In this document: piece by piece, positions 1-10,257 of the stretch
Numbering within the stretch: the first letter of the stretch is position 1
How the letters are laid out: the number at the start of each line of letters is the position of its first letter
Source of the DNA: Conidiobolus incongruus B7586
Lineage: Eukaryota > Entomophthoromycota > Entomophthoromycetes > Entomophthorales > Conidiobolaceae
Direction of reading: 5' to 3'
DNA length: 32,848 nt
Assembly (NCBI GenBank): GCA_000697335.1
Contig: JNEM01015222.1
Span: 1-32,848 of the forward strand
Made by a program: the position numbers and the translations under genes
The notes under the pieces: generated by a model
Seen by the model: only the letters and a program-made list of their open reading frames with translations
Told to the model about the DNA's origin: nothing
The model's database searches: none

Positions 1-2
1 AA

Positions 3-293
3 GGTTTTACCATCAGTCTTAGAATGAGTGGTGTTGGTTATCGTGCTATGCTCGAAGGAGATACTATTGGTCTCAAATGTGGTTATAGTCATCCTATCAA
101 TGAACCTATTCCTGAGGGTATTCAAGTTAAAGTTCCTAACCCTACTAAGATCATTATGACAAGTATTGATAAGCAAAAATTGATGGCTTTTGCTACCAAA
201 GTACGCAAGTGGAAGAAACCCGAACCTTACAATGGTAAAGGTATTTTCATTGGTGATGAAGTTGTTAGAAGAAAGGAAGGTAAAAAGAAATAA
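3..293 (+). CDS. MRPL6: Mitochondrial large-subunit ribosomal protein uL6m, 3' part
   Basis: This is the C-terminal part of ribosomal protein L6, which binds 23S-type rRNA near the sarcin-ricin loop of the large subunit. The reading frame is open to the left edge (GFTISLR precedes the first Met at 24), so the true start lies outside the window. Family hallmarks are visible in order: GVGYRA, the GYSHP turn, IPEGI, DKQK (usual D-K-Q-x-V-G), then KKPEPYNGKGI and a basic GKKK end. These cover about the last 97 residues of a protein that is usually near 180-210 residues. A eukaryotic setting with an organellar-type (bacterial-like) L6 points to the mitochondrial ribosome. That location is inferred, since the N-terminal targeting region is not in view. 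The gene ends with TAA at 291-293 and converges on the broken gene to its right. Confidence 0.9.
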   Translation, partial: GFTISLRMSGVGYRAMLEGDTIGLKCGYSHPINEPIPEGIQVKVPNPTKIIMTSIDKQKLMAFATKVRKWKKPEPYNGKGIFIGDEVVRRKEGKKK

Positions 294-784
294 ATACCTA
301 ATAAATCATTGTTTCAAAATCAGTTTTCATTTTACATATTATTTGGGTTATATTTATTGAATAAATGTAATCAAAATATAAAATTCAATGACAAAAAGTA
401 ACGATATCACTTACATTCATTAAATATAACCAACCATTAAATCGCTGAAAATATAATAGACTTATTCAAGTATTAATCAGCATTGTCAATTGATTTCATT
501 TTGAATTTGATTTCTTGTAACATAGTCAATGATGAAAGTTGATTGATCATAGCAAGAACAAATATCTAAATGAGTTTAGTATAATAATTAAGAATATAAA
601 AACTATAAATTAATTATACTAAAAAATAACTTTTGTTGAATTTGGAAGTAAATTTGATAATTCAATATTAGAGCATTTTGATTTTTGATAATATATTAAA
701 TAAATTTATAGAATGAAATAAATATTTTAATTTATGAGGAAAACAAAATTAAATTAAATTTTTATTTAAAGTACAATGCTGATG
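294..784. other. AT-rich spacer between convergent genes
   Basis: This is the shared 3' flank of the uL6m gene and the decayed gene on the other strand. It is strongly AT-rich with stops in all frames. No RNA gene or repeat is seen. Confidence 0.6.
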
Positions 785-3515
785 TTATTGATCATCTCGG
801 CTGTCAATTGGCTGCTTAAAAGTTAAATCTTTGAATAATACTTCTTCATCGTTGTTTAAATTAAATTTGCGACAATACAACTGGGGTCTTCTCATACCTC
901 TATCAAATATTGTGTACCAATGATATTTACCTGCTATTATATAATCCAAGTAAGAATCAAAAGTAGACCACCAATGTGTATTATTTAGTTTAGTCATGTC
1001 ATCTTTAAGTGTATGATAATGTGTAATTTTGCGTTTCAAGTTTATAAGATCCAAAAGTGGCTGTGATTGATTAAGGAGAAGTTGTTACTTGAATTACTAA
1101 TAATGGCATAATGGGATGACTAGAGTAGCAGTTCCAAATGCCGCTTTCATCACAAGGGTATGCGATATTATTAGGAAAGTACAATGAAAAGTGGCTGAAT
1201 ATGCTGATTTAGAAGATCAGGGGTCGTATTTTTCTAGCCAATTTAATAACGTGTTTGATTTTAAGCCTACTTCAGGCTTCAATACTCCATAATTAATCTT
1301 AGTATTAGATGTCCAGATATCAGAGTTGGATTTTATATTCAAAACTGTGGCTCATTCTTCTATGGTCATCTCAGTATCCGTTAATTTGGCATATTTTGCA
1401 CTTTCAATATCAAAATCTTGTCAAATAGCATTCCAGATATTAGGAATATAATCATATATAGCTAATTTGTCTTCGTAGTCGGATTCAACATGGTCTGCAT
1501 CTAGTCCAATTCCCATCCTTGATAAAGTATCTTCAATTTTATGATTTTGGCTGACTTGGATATATATTGATATTGAATCAATTTACAAACCGATTCGAGT
1601 TGATTTAATACTTCACTAATATCTAGAATCATAGTATTAGATACAGTTAAACTATCAGATTTGTTTAGTATAATCTTATCTCTATGTGCAATATAATGAA
1701 TATAATGAGTATAATGAATATAATGAATATAAGGTGTAAGAGTATCAGAGTTGATTAATTCTAGGGATAAGGTGTGCTGAATATTTAATTTACAATTAAC
1801 AAGTATTTGAAGCCCAGAATTGGATAATAAAATGATATGTCTTTTGGATCCTTTAGCAGTCCGAATAAGAACTTACCAGGAATTGTGGTCAATGTGAAGC
1901 AAAATATTGGCGTGAATGATGAAATTTACTAAAATGCTCTTCCCATTTCCTCCAATAAAGTGTGTATTAATAACTTCTTTAATCCATTATTGTACCTCCT
2001 TAGAAAATTGCAGCATTCTTGGGTGTAGTTCAATGACTTGGAATTCTATAGGGTGTAAACATGGGTGTACCGTCATATTTTTCCCGCTTCGAGCAGGGCC
2101 ATCAAGGATCAAATCATTATTAAAACTGATCCAATCGTGAGATACGTTTTCAGACTCAGAAACGCCAATGTTAATCTTATATTTCTTTCTAGGTGTATTT
2201 CCCTTCCCCTTCTCAGATTTCTTGCGAAATTTAGGCCTTTACAGCCATAATCAATAAAATTGCGATATATTTCCAAACCTGAGTAAATAAAGGCTTCGTC
2301 ATATTCATTATCCTCTTCGGTTGAATTTATATTTTTTATTGTTTTTATCATATTTCTACAAGTCTAATTGTATTAAAGTTGGACTGGAATTCGTGAGGAA
2401 AACTAGGTGTATATTTGATGAAGCAAGTTCTTTGGTGAGAATTAGATGCGAGAGATAGCTAGTTATCATGAGCCATAATATTGTCCCACCACTCATGCAT
2501 ATCAAGTAAAATGAAGTGTCCTGCTGGAGTTTCACTTTTACTTAAAACGTGTGACTGAGAGAGCAAAATCAAATTATAGGATTTTTGAATTTCTGAAATA
2601 TTGCAATGTTTCACAGGAAAGTATTCATTCAAGTTCGCTTTTTTAATATATAGTATATGCTCATCACTAAAAAGCAGCCGGGGGCCCAAGAGGAGGACTG
2701 AAGCGGGACTGGGAGTGCGTCGCTTTGATGAAGAAAACTTTGTGCAGCGAGTTGAGCTGAAAAATATGCTGATGATATTATCTCTATTCATTCCCAGAAT
2801 CATTGCTAATCACTTTACCTCTTCTTTTTCCTTTTCCTTTCTTTATACTTCAGCCAATTCTTTCTTTTTTTGAGGACTAAGGATGAAAGGATGCATTGGT
2901 AGAAAAGGTTTTGGTGAGCATTCTATTTTTAAATCCAGTCTTCCATTTAATGTTATTGTCAGCTGATATCTAACAGTATGAAATTTGGTAAGAAATGGAT
3001 GTATTGATTTAATTGGAGCATATAAAATGGTCTCAATCATAGTTAAGTCAACTCCTTTTGGCTTGTTTTCTTGAGACTATTAATATCTATTATTTCAGTG
3101 TAAGCTTATGTAATTTGAAAATTTGAAGGTTGTTCAACTGAACCTTTATTCAACCCATAATGTTTTAATACATATACTATTTCTATGTTATTCTCCTCAG
3201 ATATTGATAAAATACAAGGAGCGTGATCTTAAATAGAGTCGGTTTGAGCTGAAGCAACCTCCAGAACAGTTGTTTTGGGAATATCTACAGATTGCACAGT
3301 CTGAGCAGCTTGTTCAAGTTTTACAGATTTAACAGTTGCATTGGCCTTTTTAGGTCTTCTAGGCGGCTTTTTAGGGATAACTATATATTACAACTCAGAA
3401 GGTAGCTGTTTGTCAAACAAATTTATTAAATGATATTTAGGACATGCTAATTTCGAAACGTCAAAAGATATCTGAATAAGGGTAATATCATTAATAATAA
3501 TAAATCCCAAAAATA
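785..3515 (-). pseudogene. ELG1: Decayed ELG1/ATAD5-like alternative clamp-loader gene
   Basis: Scattered frames on the minus strand keep, in the right order, pieces that resemble the AAA+ protein ELG1/ATAD5, the large subunit of the Rfc-like complex that unloads PCNA after replication. From the N-terminal side they are: a basic tract PKKPPRRPKK (about 3330-3400); MHPFILSPQKKK (about 2890); RPKFRKKSEKGKG leading into DWISFNNDLILDGPARSGK, a Walker A-like loop at 2081-2101; FQVIELHPR and SKEV; DHNSW followed by SKRHIILLSNS (about 1815-1900), like the family's FW...SKRPIILT segment; and DISEVLNQLES (about 1570-1625), like its DIR..LN.LQ. The Walker A loop has Asn where Thr or Ser is expected. 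Many in-frame stops and frame changes separate the pieces, and introns alone do not explain them well. The last 89 codons (785-1054) are open but were not matched to the family. The assignment rests on motif order from memory, so I hold it at moderate-to-good confidence. Confidence 0.7.
1693..1731. repeat. 9-bp tandem repeat inside the ELG1-like pseudogene
   Basis: The unit ATAATGAAT is repeated about four times, one copy carrying GAGT. Read on the minus strand in the frame of the pseudogene it gives a repeating (I/T)HY tripeptide, so the expansion keeps the frame. Confidence 0.8.
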
Positions 3516-5379
3516 AAAAATAAGAGCCTTAAATCAAATAGAATATATTTTATATTATATTTTTTGAATTTAGTATTATTACCATAATAATATTCAGTGA
3601 TTAATCCTTAAAACTTTCGCTTTGATAATCATTTTTGAAATTTTAGAAAAGCTTGATCTTTCAAATAGAAATTAATAATGACTAATTTTGGTTGATTATG
3701 AAATATTCGATGATTTTCAGATTAATCGAAAATTTTGATAAAGAGCTATTGAAAGATTTAAAGCTGTGTAATACAAAGGAATAAGTTTAAGTTTTAGAGA
3801 TATATATTAATTTGATTATAATCCCAAAAAATATTACTCAAAAAATCAATTATGATATTTGAATTATTTTATTAATAATTACACAATCTTCACGCTTCAA
3901 CATCTCGTTTTAAAAACCAAGGTAATTCATAACTAGCGATTGTTTAACTGGTAATTTGGTTAGAAATTATATAAACCCTTGAAATAATAAAAATTGTTTA
4001 CTGGTTGAACGCGAAAGTAGACCTCACCGGTCAATTAACATTTGAATATTCTCGCTATTTAACTAAATACTCAATTAGAACCAAAAATTGATCAAATATA
4101 ATTGACACAATTAAAAAAACAAAAGTTCAAAGCGACGAAATATAAAGATTAACTCAAAGGCTCTTATATTAGTTTAAACAATATTATTTTATTATGAATA
4201 AGTGTAAAATGCAATATTTGAATTGAATAATCTATGTTAATGAAAGCTAAAATCATTAAAACCTAACTGTCCAGAATTTTTGGAAGTTGGATAAAATTGA
4301 GAGATAATTGATAATATAACCGTTTAATAAATAGTTGGTACAGTTTAATTGATAAAGCAACAGAATATAAACAAAAATATTTAATTTTTAATATTTTCTG
4401 AAATTATCAATGTTAACCTTTGAAAAATTTAGTAAGGGTTCGAATATGCTAAAGATGAGTTTTACAAATGATAAAAAGAATGAGAATTAAACCGATAATT
4501 ATATGATTAATATTAACATTATAATAAATATAAACAATTAATCAGTTGTATTACGCATCAATATGTTTATAATAAAAATGAAATTTTAGTGACTATAAAA
4601 CGATTATCAGTAAGTTCAAGTCCCTTGAAGTAAAAAAATGGTATATTCAATTCACTCTATAAATTATCATAAATTCCATTATCTGTGAGTTTGAATTAAA
4701 TATCTTTTTAAATTTACAAATTTAGGTTACATTTATTAGGAATATGTCTAGACAAAATATTAAGATGAACGTTTTATATCTATTATATTCTTCAATACCT
4801 AATGATCAATTCATCGCAATTTAATAATTAGAAAATTATTATAGTTTTTTTGAATAGTATTTGTAAAGAATCTATAGCTTAAATATCAAAATATTTAAAT
4901 TCACTTAATAAAAAGTACACGGAAGAAAATATTAAATAAAATTATTTATACAACATTAAGTGACAATATCAGATAAATTTCATAATAATATATTAAAGTA
5001 TAAAGATATATGGAGGGGATATAAGAAATAATTGAGCATCATAACCTGAAATATAACATCATCAAAACAAACTGTAGGTGGATTAAATCCAAAATATCAA
5101 AATCATTTTATTAATTTCGAAAAAAAACTATATTATCATTTGTTACTTGATATATATAATAAATAAATTAGAAAAATGTATATTTGAATCGTTTCACCTG
5201 ACCATTATAAAGTATTGACTCCATGATATATATAAATGTTATATTATAATCTTATTAATGAAAACTTGGAATTGAATATAACATTCAAATTGAAATCATC
5301 ACAATTTTTAAATTTCATTCAATTTATTAAACAATTATTAATTTTAAATTTGTTTTTTTAATGAAATCATGATATTGGC
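3516..5379. other. AT-rich intergenic region
   Basis: All six frames are closed by frequent stops. I see no RNA gene, inverted repeat or coding relic that I could support. Confidence 0.55.
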
Positions 5380-5650
5380 ACTACTTGGGAAAGCATTGTC
5401 TTGATCAGAATTAGTACAGAGGGGTGGTCCGGGATATTTGGCTATAAGATGGGTAAAAGGGAATTTTATTGATTTTGTCAACTAGGGGAGAGGGCCCTTA
5501 TAAGGCTGATCTTGATTTGAATCATCCAAATTCCGGTTTTATAATGTATGTCGGGTAAAGTGGTTTAGAAGTTACTGTGGTGGCTTCGCTGAATAGCAAA
5601 TCTAAGAAAGAGTAAGCGAATCTGTATGCGAGGGAAAAATGATCATTATA
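5380..5650 (+). other. GC-richer island with broken coding-like frames
   Basis: This stretch is clearly richer in G and C than the several kilobases around it. On the plus strand it contains short open pieces with ordinary protein composition, such as TTWESIVLIRISTEGW, GYKMGKREFY and, in a different frame, YKADLDLNHPNSGFIMYVG followed by SGLEVTVVASLNSKSKKE. They lie in different frames and are cut by stops. It looks like the relic of a gene or of a captured gene fragment. I do not recognise the family. Confidence 0.4.
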
Positions 5651-5982
5651 TTGAGTTGATTTAATAAGGATACTTGATGAAATTAGAGGTTCCTGTCTTG
5701 TTATAATATTATTATATCTTCAGAAATTTTAAGTTATTTGAAAATATGACAATTGAATTTTTTAGCAATTTTAAATCCACTAATGATTAGTATAAATCGA
5801 AATCAGTGATATATCATATTAAGAAAGTTTTGTTATGATTATAAGATATAAAGCTATTTTAAACGTAAAATAATATTTATTATTTTTAAACACGATTGGA
5901 TGAAATGGTAAAAAAATATATCCTCTAAATCATTATTAATATGAGTTTGATTATAATAATATCTACTTTAAGGGGCATATTC

Positions 5983-6561
5983 TCAATTGTAGTCTTCATA
6001 ATCACCACTATCTCCGTCATATTCATAATCATATCCGTCATAATTGTTGTTGTATCGGTAATCATATCCTCGGTTATATTCATCACTGTCATAGCCTCGT
6101 TTATAACCATCGGGTTTCTTTCCATATCTATGACCATCGTATTCATCTTCATCGTACTCGCCTTCATAATCTTCATAATCTTCATAATCTTCACTTTCAT
6201 ATTCTTCGGAATCTTCAGACTCTTTAGATTCTTCAGATTCTTCGGGTTCATCCAGCTGCTCAGGCTCTTCTTCCAAAACAGCTACATCAACAACTTCCTC
6301 TTCGTTATCATCCAGGCCAATATCTAATATATCATCTTCATCTTCAACATCAGTTCGCAACTCAATTCCTTTATCTTTTGAAGGATGCTGCTTTTTAGGA
6401 TGTTTTTCACCAAGTTTCAAGATATCATTTATGAGACCTAAATCTCCCAAGTCCAATCCTTTCAAAGCATCGATACGACGAGTCAAAGCATGACTTGGAG
6501 CAGGAAGGGGGGTAGCAATTAAACTAGAAACTAATAGAACGAACAAAGTAGTTGAATGCAT
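5983..6561 (-). CDS. Secreted acidic protein with Tyr/Gly/Asp-rich tail (copy A)
   Basis: An unrecognised secreted protein of 192 residues, counted from the second Met of the open frame. That start (MHSTTLF) matches the position and sequence of the starts of its relatives, whereas the frame's first Met (four codons earlier) has no counterpart in copy C. In order it has a signal peptide (about residues 1-17, ending SLIATP), a short propeptide with PSH, an Arg-Arg pair at 28-29 that fits Kex2 cleavage, a basic patch EKHPKKQHPSKDKGIEL, a strongly acidic Glu/Asp/Ser middle, and a tail of repeated Tyr-Asp/Gly units ending DYEDYN. There is no cysteine. Residues from the start to about 140 are almost identical to copy B. 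A TATA-like element lies about 80 nt upstream. Export through the secretory pathway is inferred from the signal peptide. Role and partners are unknown; a cell-surface or matrix protein and a host-directed protein are both possible. Confidence 0.8.
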   Translation of the reverse strand: MHSTTLFVLLVSSLIATPLPAPSHALTRRIDALKGLDLGDLGLINDILKLGEKHPKKQHPSKDKGIELRTDVEDEDDILDIGLDDNEEEVVDVAVLEEEPEQLDEPEESEESKESEDSEEYESEDYEDYEDYEGEYDEDEYDGHRYGKKPDGYKRGYDSDEYNRGYDYRYNNNYDGYDYEYDGDSGDYEDYN

Positions 6562-6640
6562 ATATTTAAACAATAAATATAAGATGAATTAAAGCAATGA
6601 ATAAATAATATGATGACTTTAGTCCTTACATCAGATCTCA

Positions 6641-6652
6641 TTTATATATAAC
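6641..6652 (-). promoter_or_regulatory. TATA box of copy A
   Basis: On the minus strand this reads TTATATATAAAT, about 80-90 nt upstream of the chosen ATG. The flanking GATGACTTTAGTCC is shared with copy B. Confidence 0.55.
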
Positions 6653-6659
6653 CTTTATT

Positions 6660-8635
6660 TATTGAGATGTTTACAATTTATAAATTGAATTTCCTTTATC
6701 AATGTTGATCCCAATTTAAATCACGATCATTTATTTACATAATTCAATGTTCAAGCTGTATATAGTTGATTGTGTATAAATTTTCACCAATCATGAAAGA
6801 TTATAATAAGAACAATAGCACATTAATTATCTTTCATAATCACTTAATTTCTATATCGATATTTACTATAAATATACTATCAAAACAATAAATGCTATCC
6901 TTGTTATTAAATGATAATCTCAATAGAGATCATCAATTTATAATTTTTCATTTTAATTGTCACATTAGTTAGTTTATGAAGTTGGTCAATGTAATATAAA
7001 ATTTATGTTTAGTAAGTTTAATCAAATCCAATAAATATTATATTCTATTTGATAAATAAACTATTTTCAATATTCATACACTATATTCTTATATATTCAT
7101 CAATATGTTGATTTAAGTTTATTATCTAGGATCAAGAGAGAATAAAATTTTACTTATATCAAGCATATACAACATTTATTTGAAACTATTTACTACTTAT
7201 TAAGGAGCAGTATTAGTGAGATAATAATGACAAATGTTTTGATATTTCTCATTCTATAAAGGATCTACTCTATTTTGAATTGGATGAATTAGTGAAATAT
7301 AATTGGTATTTTTTGATTATTTATTCTGATATTGGATTATTATGTACCCAATATATAATAATCATAATAGAGATTGTTATACCAGTTTACAGTGACTTTT
7401 TATAATGAATATAAAGGTATTACAATTATTAATTATTCATTATAAAATTTAATTGATAAGATTAAGTACAGTAAAAAATTACTTTATAAAAAGTAATATC
7501 TTTATTAGAAGTTTCATATTGAATCAAACCTAATTGCATTGAGAAATTCAATGTTATAATAACTATCATTTGAAAACCTATCATTATAAAAAAGTTAAAA
7601 TATAAGGATAGTTGAAATATATGCTTTCAATCCATCAAAAATAAGTTAATAAAATACAAAAATAAATTCAATTAAATTTGATAAAATATTACCTTTAAAA
7701 GAATTGGAATAAAAATCTTTGATATACAAATAGATGTGGTTCAACTTTCATTATTTCAAAAGAAACTGTCCTACAACAATTCTACAAATAAATATGAGTA
7801 GTATTTCTTAAAAACTTGATTATTTTACTTTTTATCATGGTATTGATTATAAATTACAGTATAGTTTATATATTAAAAAATTTGCTAATTTTACCTCATT
7901 AATAAAATGACTATAATTTCTAATACTCATATAAATGCAAAAACATTAAATTCAAAAATTTCTGTGGCCCTGTCCTAATTTTGTTATAACAGGAGCTCAA
8001 CTGACTGAAAAATCTCAAATTTATCTAATAAAACTAATAAATATAACATACACTTGAAAATTTCAAAATATAATAAGCCAAAGTTCATATATTCATTTAA
8101 TTAGCTCTAATTAAAAATTTTAAAGTAATTGATTCAAAAATGAGAATAAAAATGTATAAATACTTAATATAAGTAGATTCAAAAATATCCAAAATAGTAA
8201 TAATATGATTATATCGGTAATAATAAATTTTTAGAAATACATTTATGTTTTCAATAATTTCAAGGTATAATTTGACGCCCATTATTTGTAATAAGATTTC
8301 ATTTATATTTTATCGATGCTAACTAAACATCGAACATAGGATAAGAGTTGTATCAAATCAAATCAAGTGATGTTGATGTAGCTGTAAATAAATTCATTAT
8401 ACCATTTTGATTTCATTTGATGTATATCATTTTATAAATTATGAAACTTGAAATTGACCAACAATAAAAGGATAATTAAATGAATTTCAAATTTAATGAT
8501 TTTTATTCAATTAGTGATTCTAAAATGAAAAATAATATATATTGAATGAGCTATGCATTGAACTATGATACGTTGATGTTATTTGTTATATACATACATT
8601 AGTGAATGTTCTAAATCAGATTGGATTTCATAAAT
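6660..8635. other. AT-rich spacer between copies A and B
   Basis: Nearly 2 kb of AT-rich sequence. The only longer frame (8097-8282, minus) is Ile/Tyr-rich and has the composition of untranslated AT-rich DNA. I see no gene, RNA or repeat here. Confidence 0.55.
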
Positions 8636-9262
8636 TCAGTATAAATTGTATTGGCGATAATCACCATCATAGCCGTCATAGTCGCCGTAATACTCATCAT
8701 ACTCTCCATCATAGCTATCGTATTCGCGATTATAGCCACCATGTCCATCATTATAATGATAGTCATATCTCCCATCATAACCATCATTGCCATAGTCTCC
8801 TTTATAGCCATTGGATTTCTTTCCATACCTCTGGCCATCGTATACATCTTCATCGTACTCGCCTTCATAATCTTCATAATCTTCATAATCTTCACTTTCA
8901 TATTCTTCGGAATCTTCAGACTCTTTAGATTCTTCAGATTCTTCGGGTTCATCCAGCTGCTCAGGCTCTTCTTCCAAAACAGCTACATCAACAACTTCCT
9001 CTTCGTTATCATCCAGGCCAATATCTAATATATCATCTTCATCTTCAACATCAGTTCGCAACTCAATTCCTTTATCTTTTGAAGGATGCTGCTTTTTAGG
9101 ATGTTTTTCACCAAGTTTCAAGATATCATTTATGAGACCTAAATCTCCCAAGTCCAATCCTTTCAAAGCATCGATACGACGAGTCAAAGCATGACTTGGA
9201 GCAGGAAGGGGGGTAGCAATTAAACTAGAAACTAATAGAACGAACAAAATAGTTGAATGCAT
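8636..9262 (-). CDS. Secreted acidic protein with Tyr/Gly/Asp-rich tail (copy B)
   Basis: A tandem duplicate of copy A, 208 residues from the chosen Met (MHSTILF); the open frame starts four codons earlier. Signal peptide, Arg-Arg at 28-29, basic patch and acidic middle are nearly residue-for-residue those of copy A (one early Thr/Ile change). From about residue 140 the two diverge: here the tail runs through repeated units such as YDGRYDYHYNDG and YDGEYDEYYGDYDGYDGDY. The DNA identity extends upstream of the start to about 9336 and stops inside the tail. It contains no cysteine. The tail is longer by about 16 residues, as expected for slippage or unequal exchange among short repeats. The shared part is too alike for an old duplication unless it has been homogenised. 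Function unknown. Confidence 0.8.
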   Translation of the reverse strand: MHSTILFVLLVSSLIATPLPAPSHALTRRIDALKGLDLGDLGLINDILKLGEKHPKKQHPSKDKGIELRTDVEDEDDILDIGLDDNEEEVVDVAVLEEEPEQLDEPEESEESKESEDSEEYESEDYEDYEDYEGEYDEDVYDGQRYGKKSNGYKGDYGNDGYDGRYDYHYNDGHGGYNREYDSYDGEYDEYYGDYDGYDGDYRQYNLY

Positions 9263-9335
9263 ATAGTTAAACAATAAATATAAGATGAATTAAAGCAATG
9301 AGTAAATAATATGATGACTTTAGTCCTCACATCAG

Positions 9336-9347
9336 ATTTATATATAA
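9336..9347 (-). promoter_or_regulatory. TATA box of copy B
   Basis: On the minus strand this reads as TATATATAAA, about 75-85 nt upstream of the chosen ATG and at the same place as in copy A. Confidence 0.55.
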
Positions 9348-9349
9348 AA

Positions 9350-10257
9350 ATGCAACCATTTCAATGTTGATAATTTGTAATCCTAACTTTGTCGATCAAT
9401 ATTAATAAAAATTCAAATGACTTATTTTGTTATCAAATCATCAATCATTGATTATATAATTATTATATATTTGGAGATTTATTTTTTTAGATCAAATCTA
9501 TTGTTTTGCTAACAACTCCACATATATAAAAATTGTCAATTTTTAAGTCACCAAATTACTCTTTTTCAATTCTGTAGTGTTTATATCAATATTGTTTATT
9601 GTGCTGTAAGATATCGAATTATAAATATTTTTAGAATTTAATGTTATTTTTTTTTTAATATTATTTATGATTCCAACACAATAATTAACATTGAATTCAA
9701 CTCAGTTTATTAACTCAATTACTAAAAACCTAATCCAAAAATCAGATCGAATAAAGAACAACTCTATATTTAATTGATATTCATAAAGGGATATAAATTT
9801 GATTAATATAAAGCTTATATAAATCAGATAAATTATACCACAAAATCTAATATTGTAAGGATAGTGAATTTTTTATACTCATTAATATCAAAAAATTATA
9901 TGAATATAGTTATCATTAATAACATATTGATTCAAAAATAAATGTCAATTGGAATATTTATTAATTTAAAGATTTTAATAAAATTAATAAACAAATTATC
10001 CAAGTAAATTATTAATATATATATATATATATATAAGGCCTAAAAATGATTTTAATGATAGTTTTTTCTTTTCAAAAAAAGAAGGCAATTGGTTTTACAT
10101 GATTTAATTCTGAGAAGTGAATAATTATGCTATTTATTATAAAAGTAATTAAAAGAGAAATTCAATGAATATTTAAAGATATAAAATATCTAAGTTGGAT
10201 GATTGAAGTATAATCAAAGTCTTTGTTGATAAACCGATTAGATGGAGTTGGATAGTA
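9350..10257. other. AT-rich spacer with a TA microsatellite
   Basis: AT-rich and non-coding in all frames. A run of about ten AT dinucleotides lies at 10015-10035. Nothing else is seen. Confidence 0.55.

Noticed and set aside
2601-2873. 90-codon plus-strand frame with GPKRRTEAGLGVRRF
   Set aside because: It overlaps the minus-strand clamp-loader relic, ends in a low-complexity Phe/Ser stretch and shows no known domain.
4430-4460. GGTTCGAAT, which looks like a tRNA T-loop
   Set aside because: No matching stem, acceptor end or D-arm around it. The similar GGTTCAGG at 12191 belongs to a palindrome.
5941-6327. 128-codon hydrophobic open frame on the plus strand, and a similar one at 8651-9028
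   Set aside because: They are the antisense of the acidic and Tyr-rich repeats of copies A and B. Glu, Asp and Tyr codons read as Ile, Phe and Val on the other strand.
6562-6573. Upstream Met (MFKYM) as the start of copies A and B
   Set aside because: The second Met aligns with the starts of C, F and G and places the Arg-Arg at the same residue number in A, B, C and F.
8097-8282. 61-codon minus-strand frame rich in Ile and Tyr
   Set aside because: Composition expected from AT-rich non-coding DNA; no promoter and no relatives in the window. The same applies to 13751-13933 and 18018-18369.
8602-8952. His-rich (plus) and Met/Ile-rich (minus) frames over copy B, and the like over copy C (10173-10781)
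   Set aside because: Shifted readings of the short repeats in the tails. Their composition follows from the repeat, and they lack a signal peptide.
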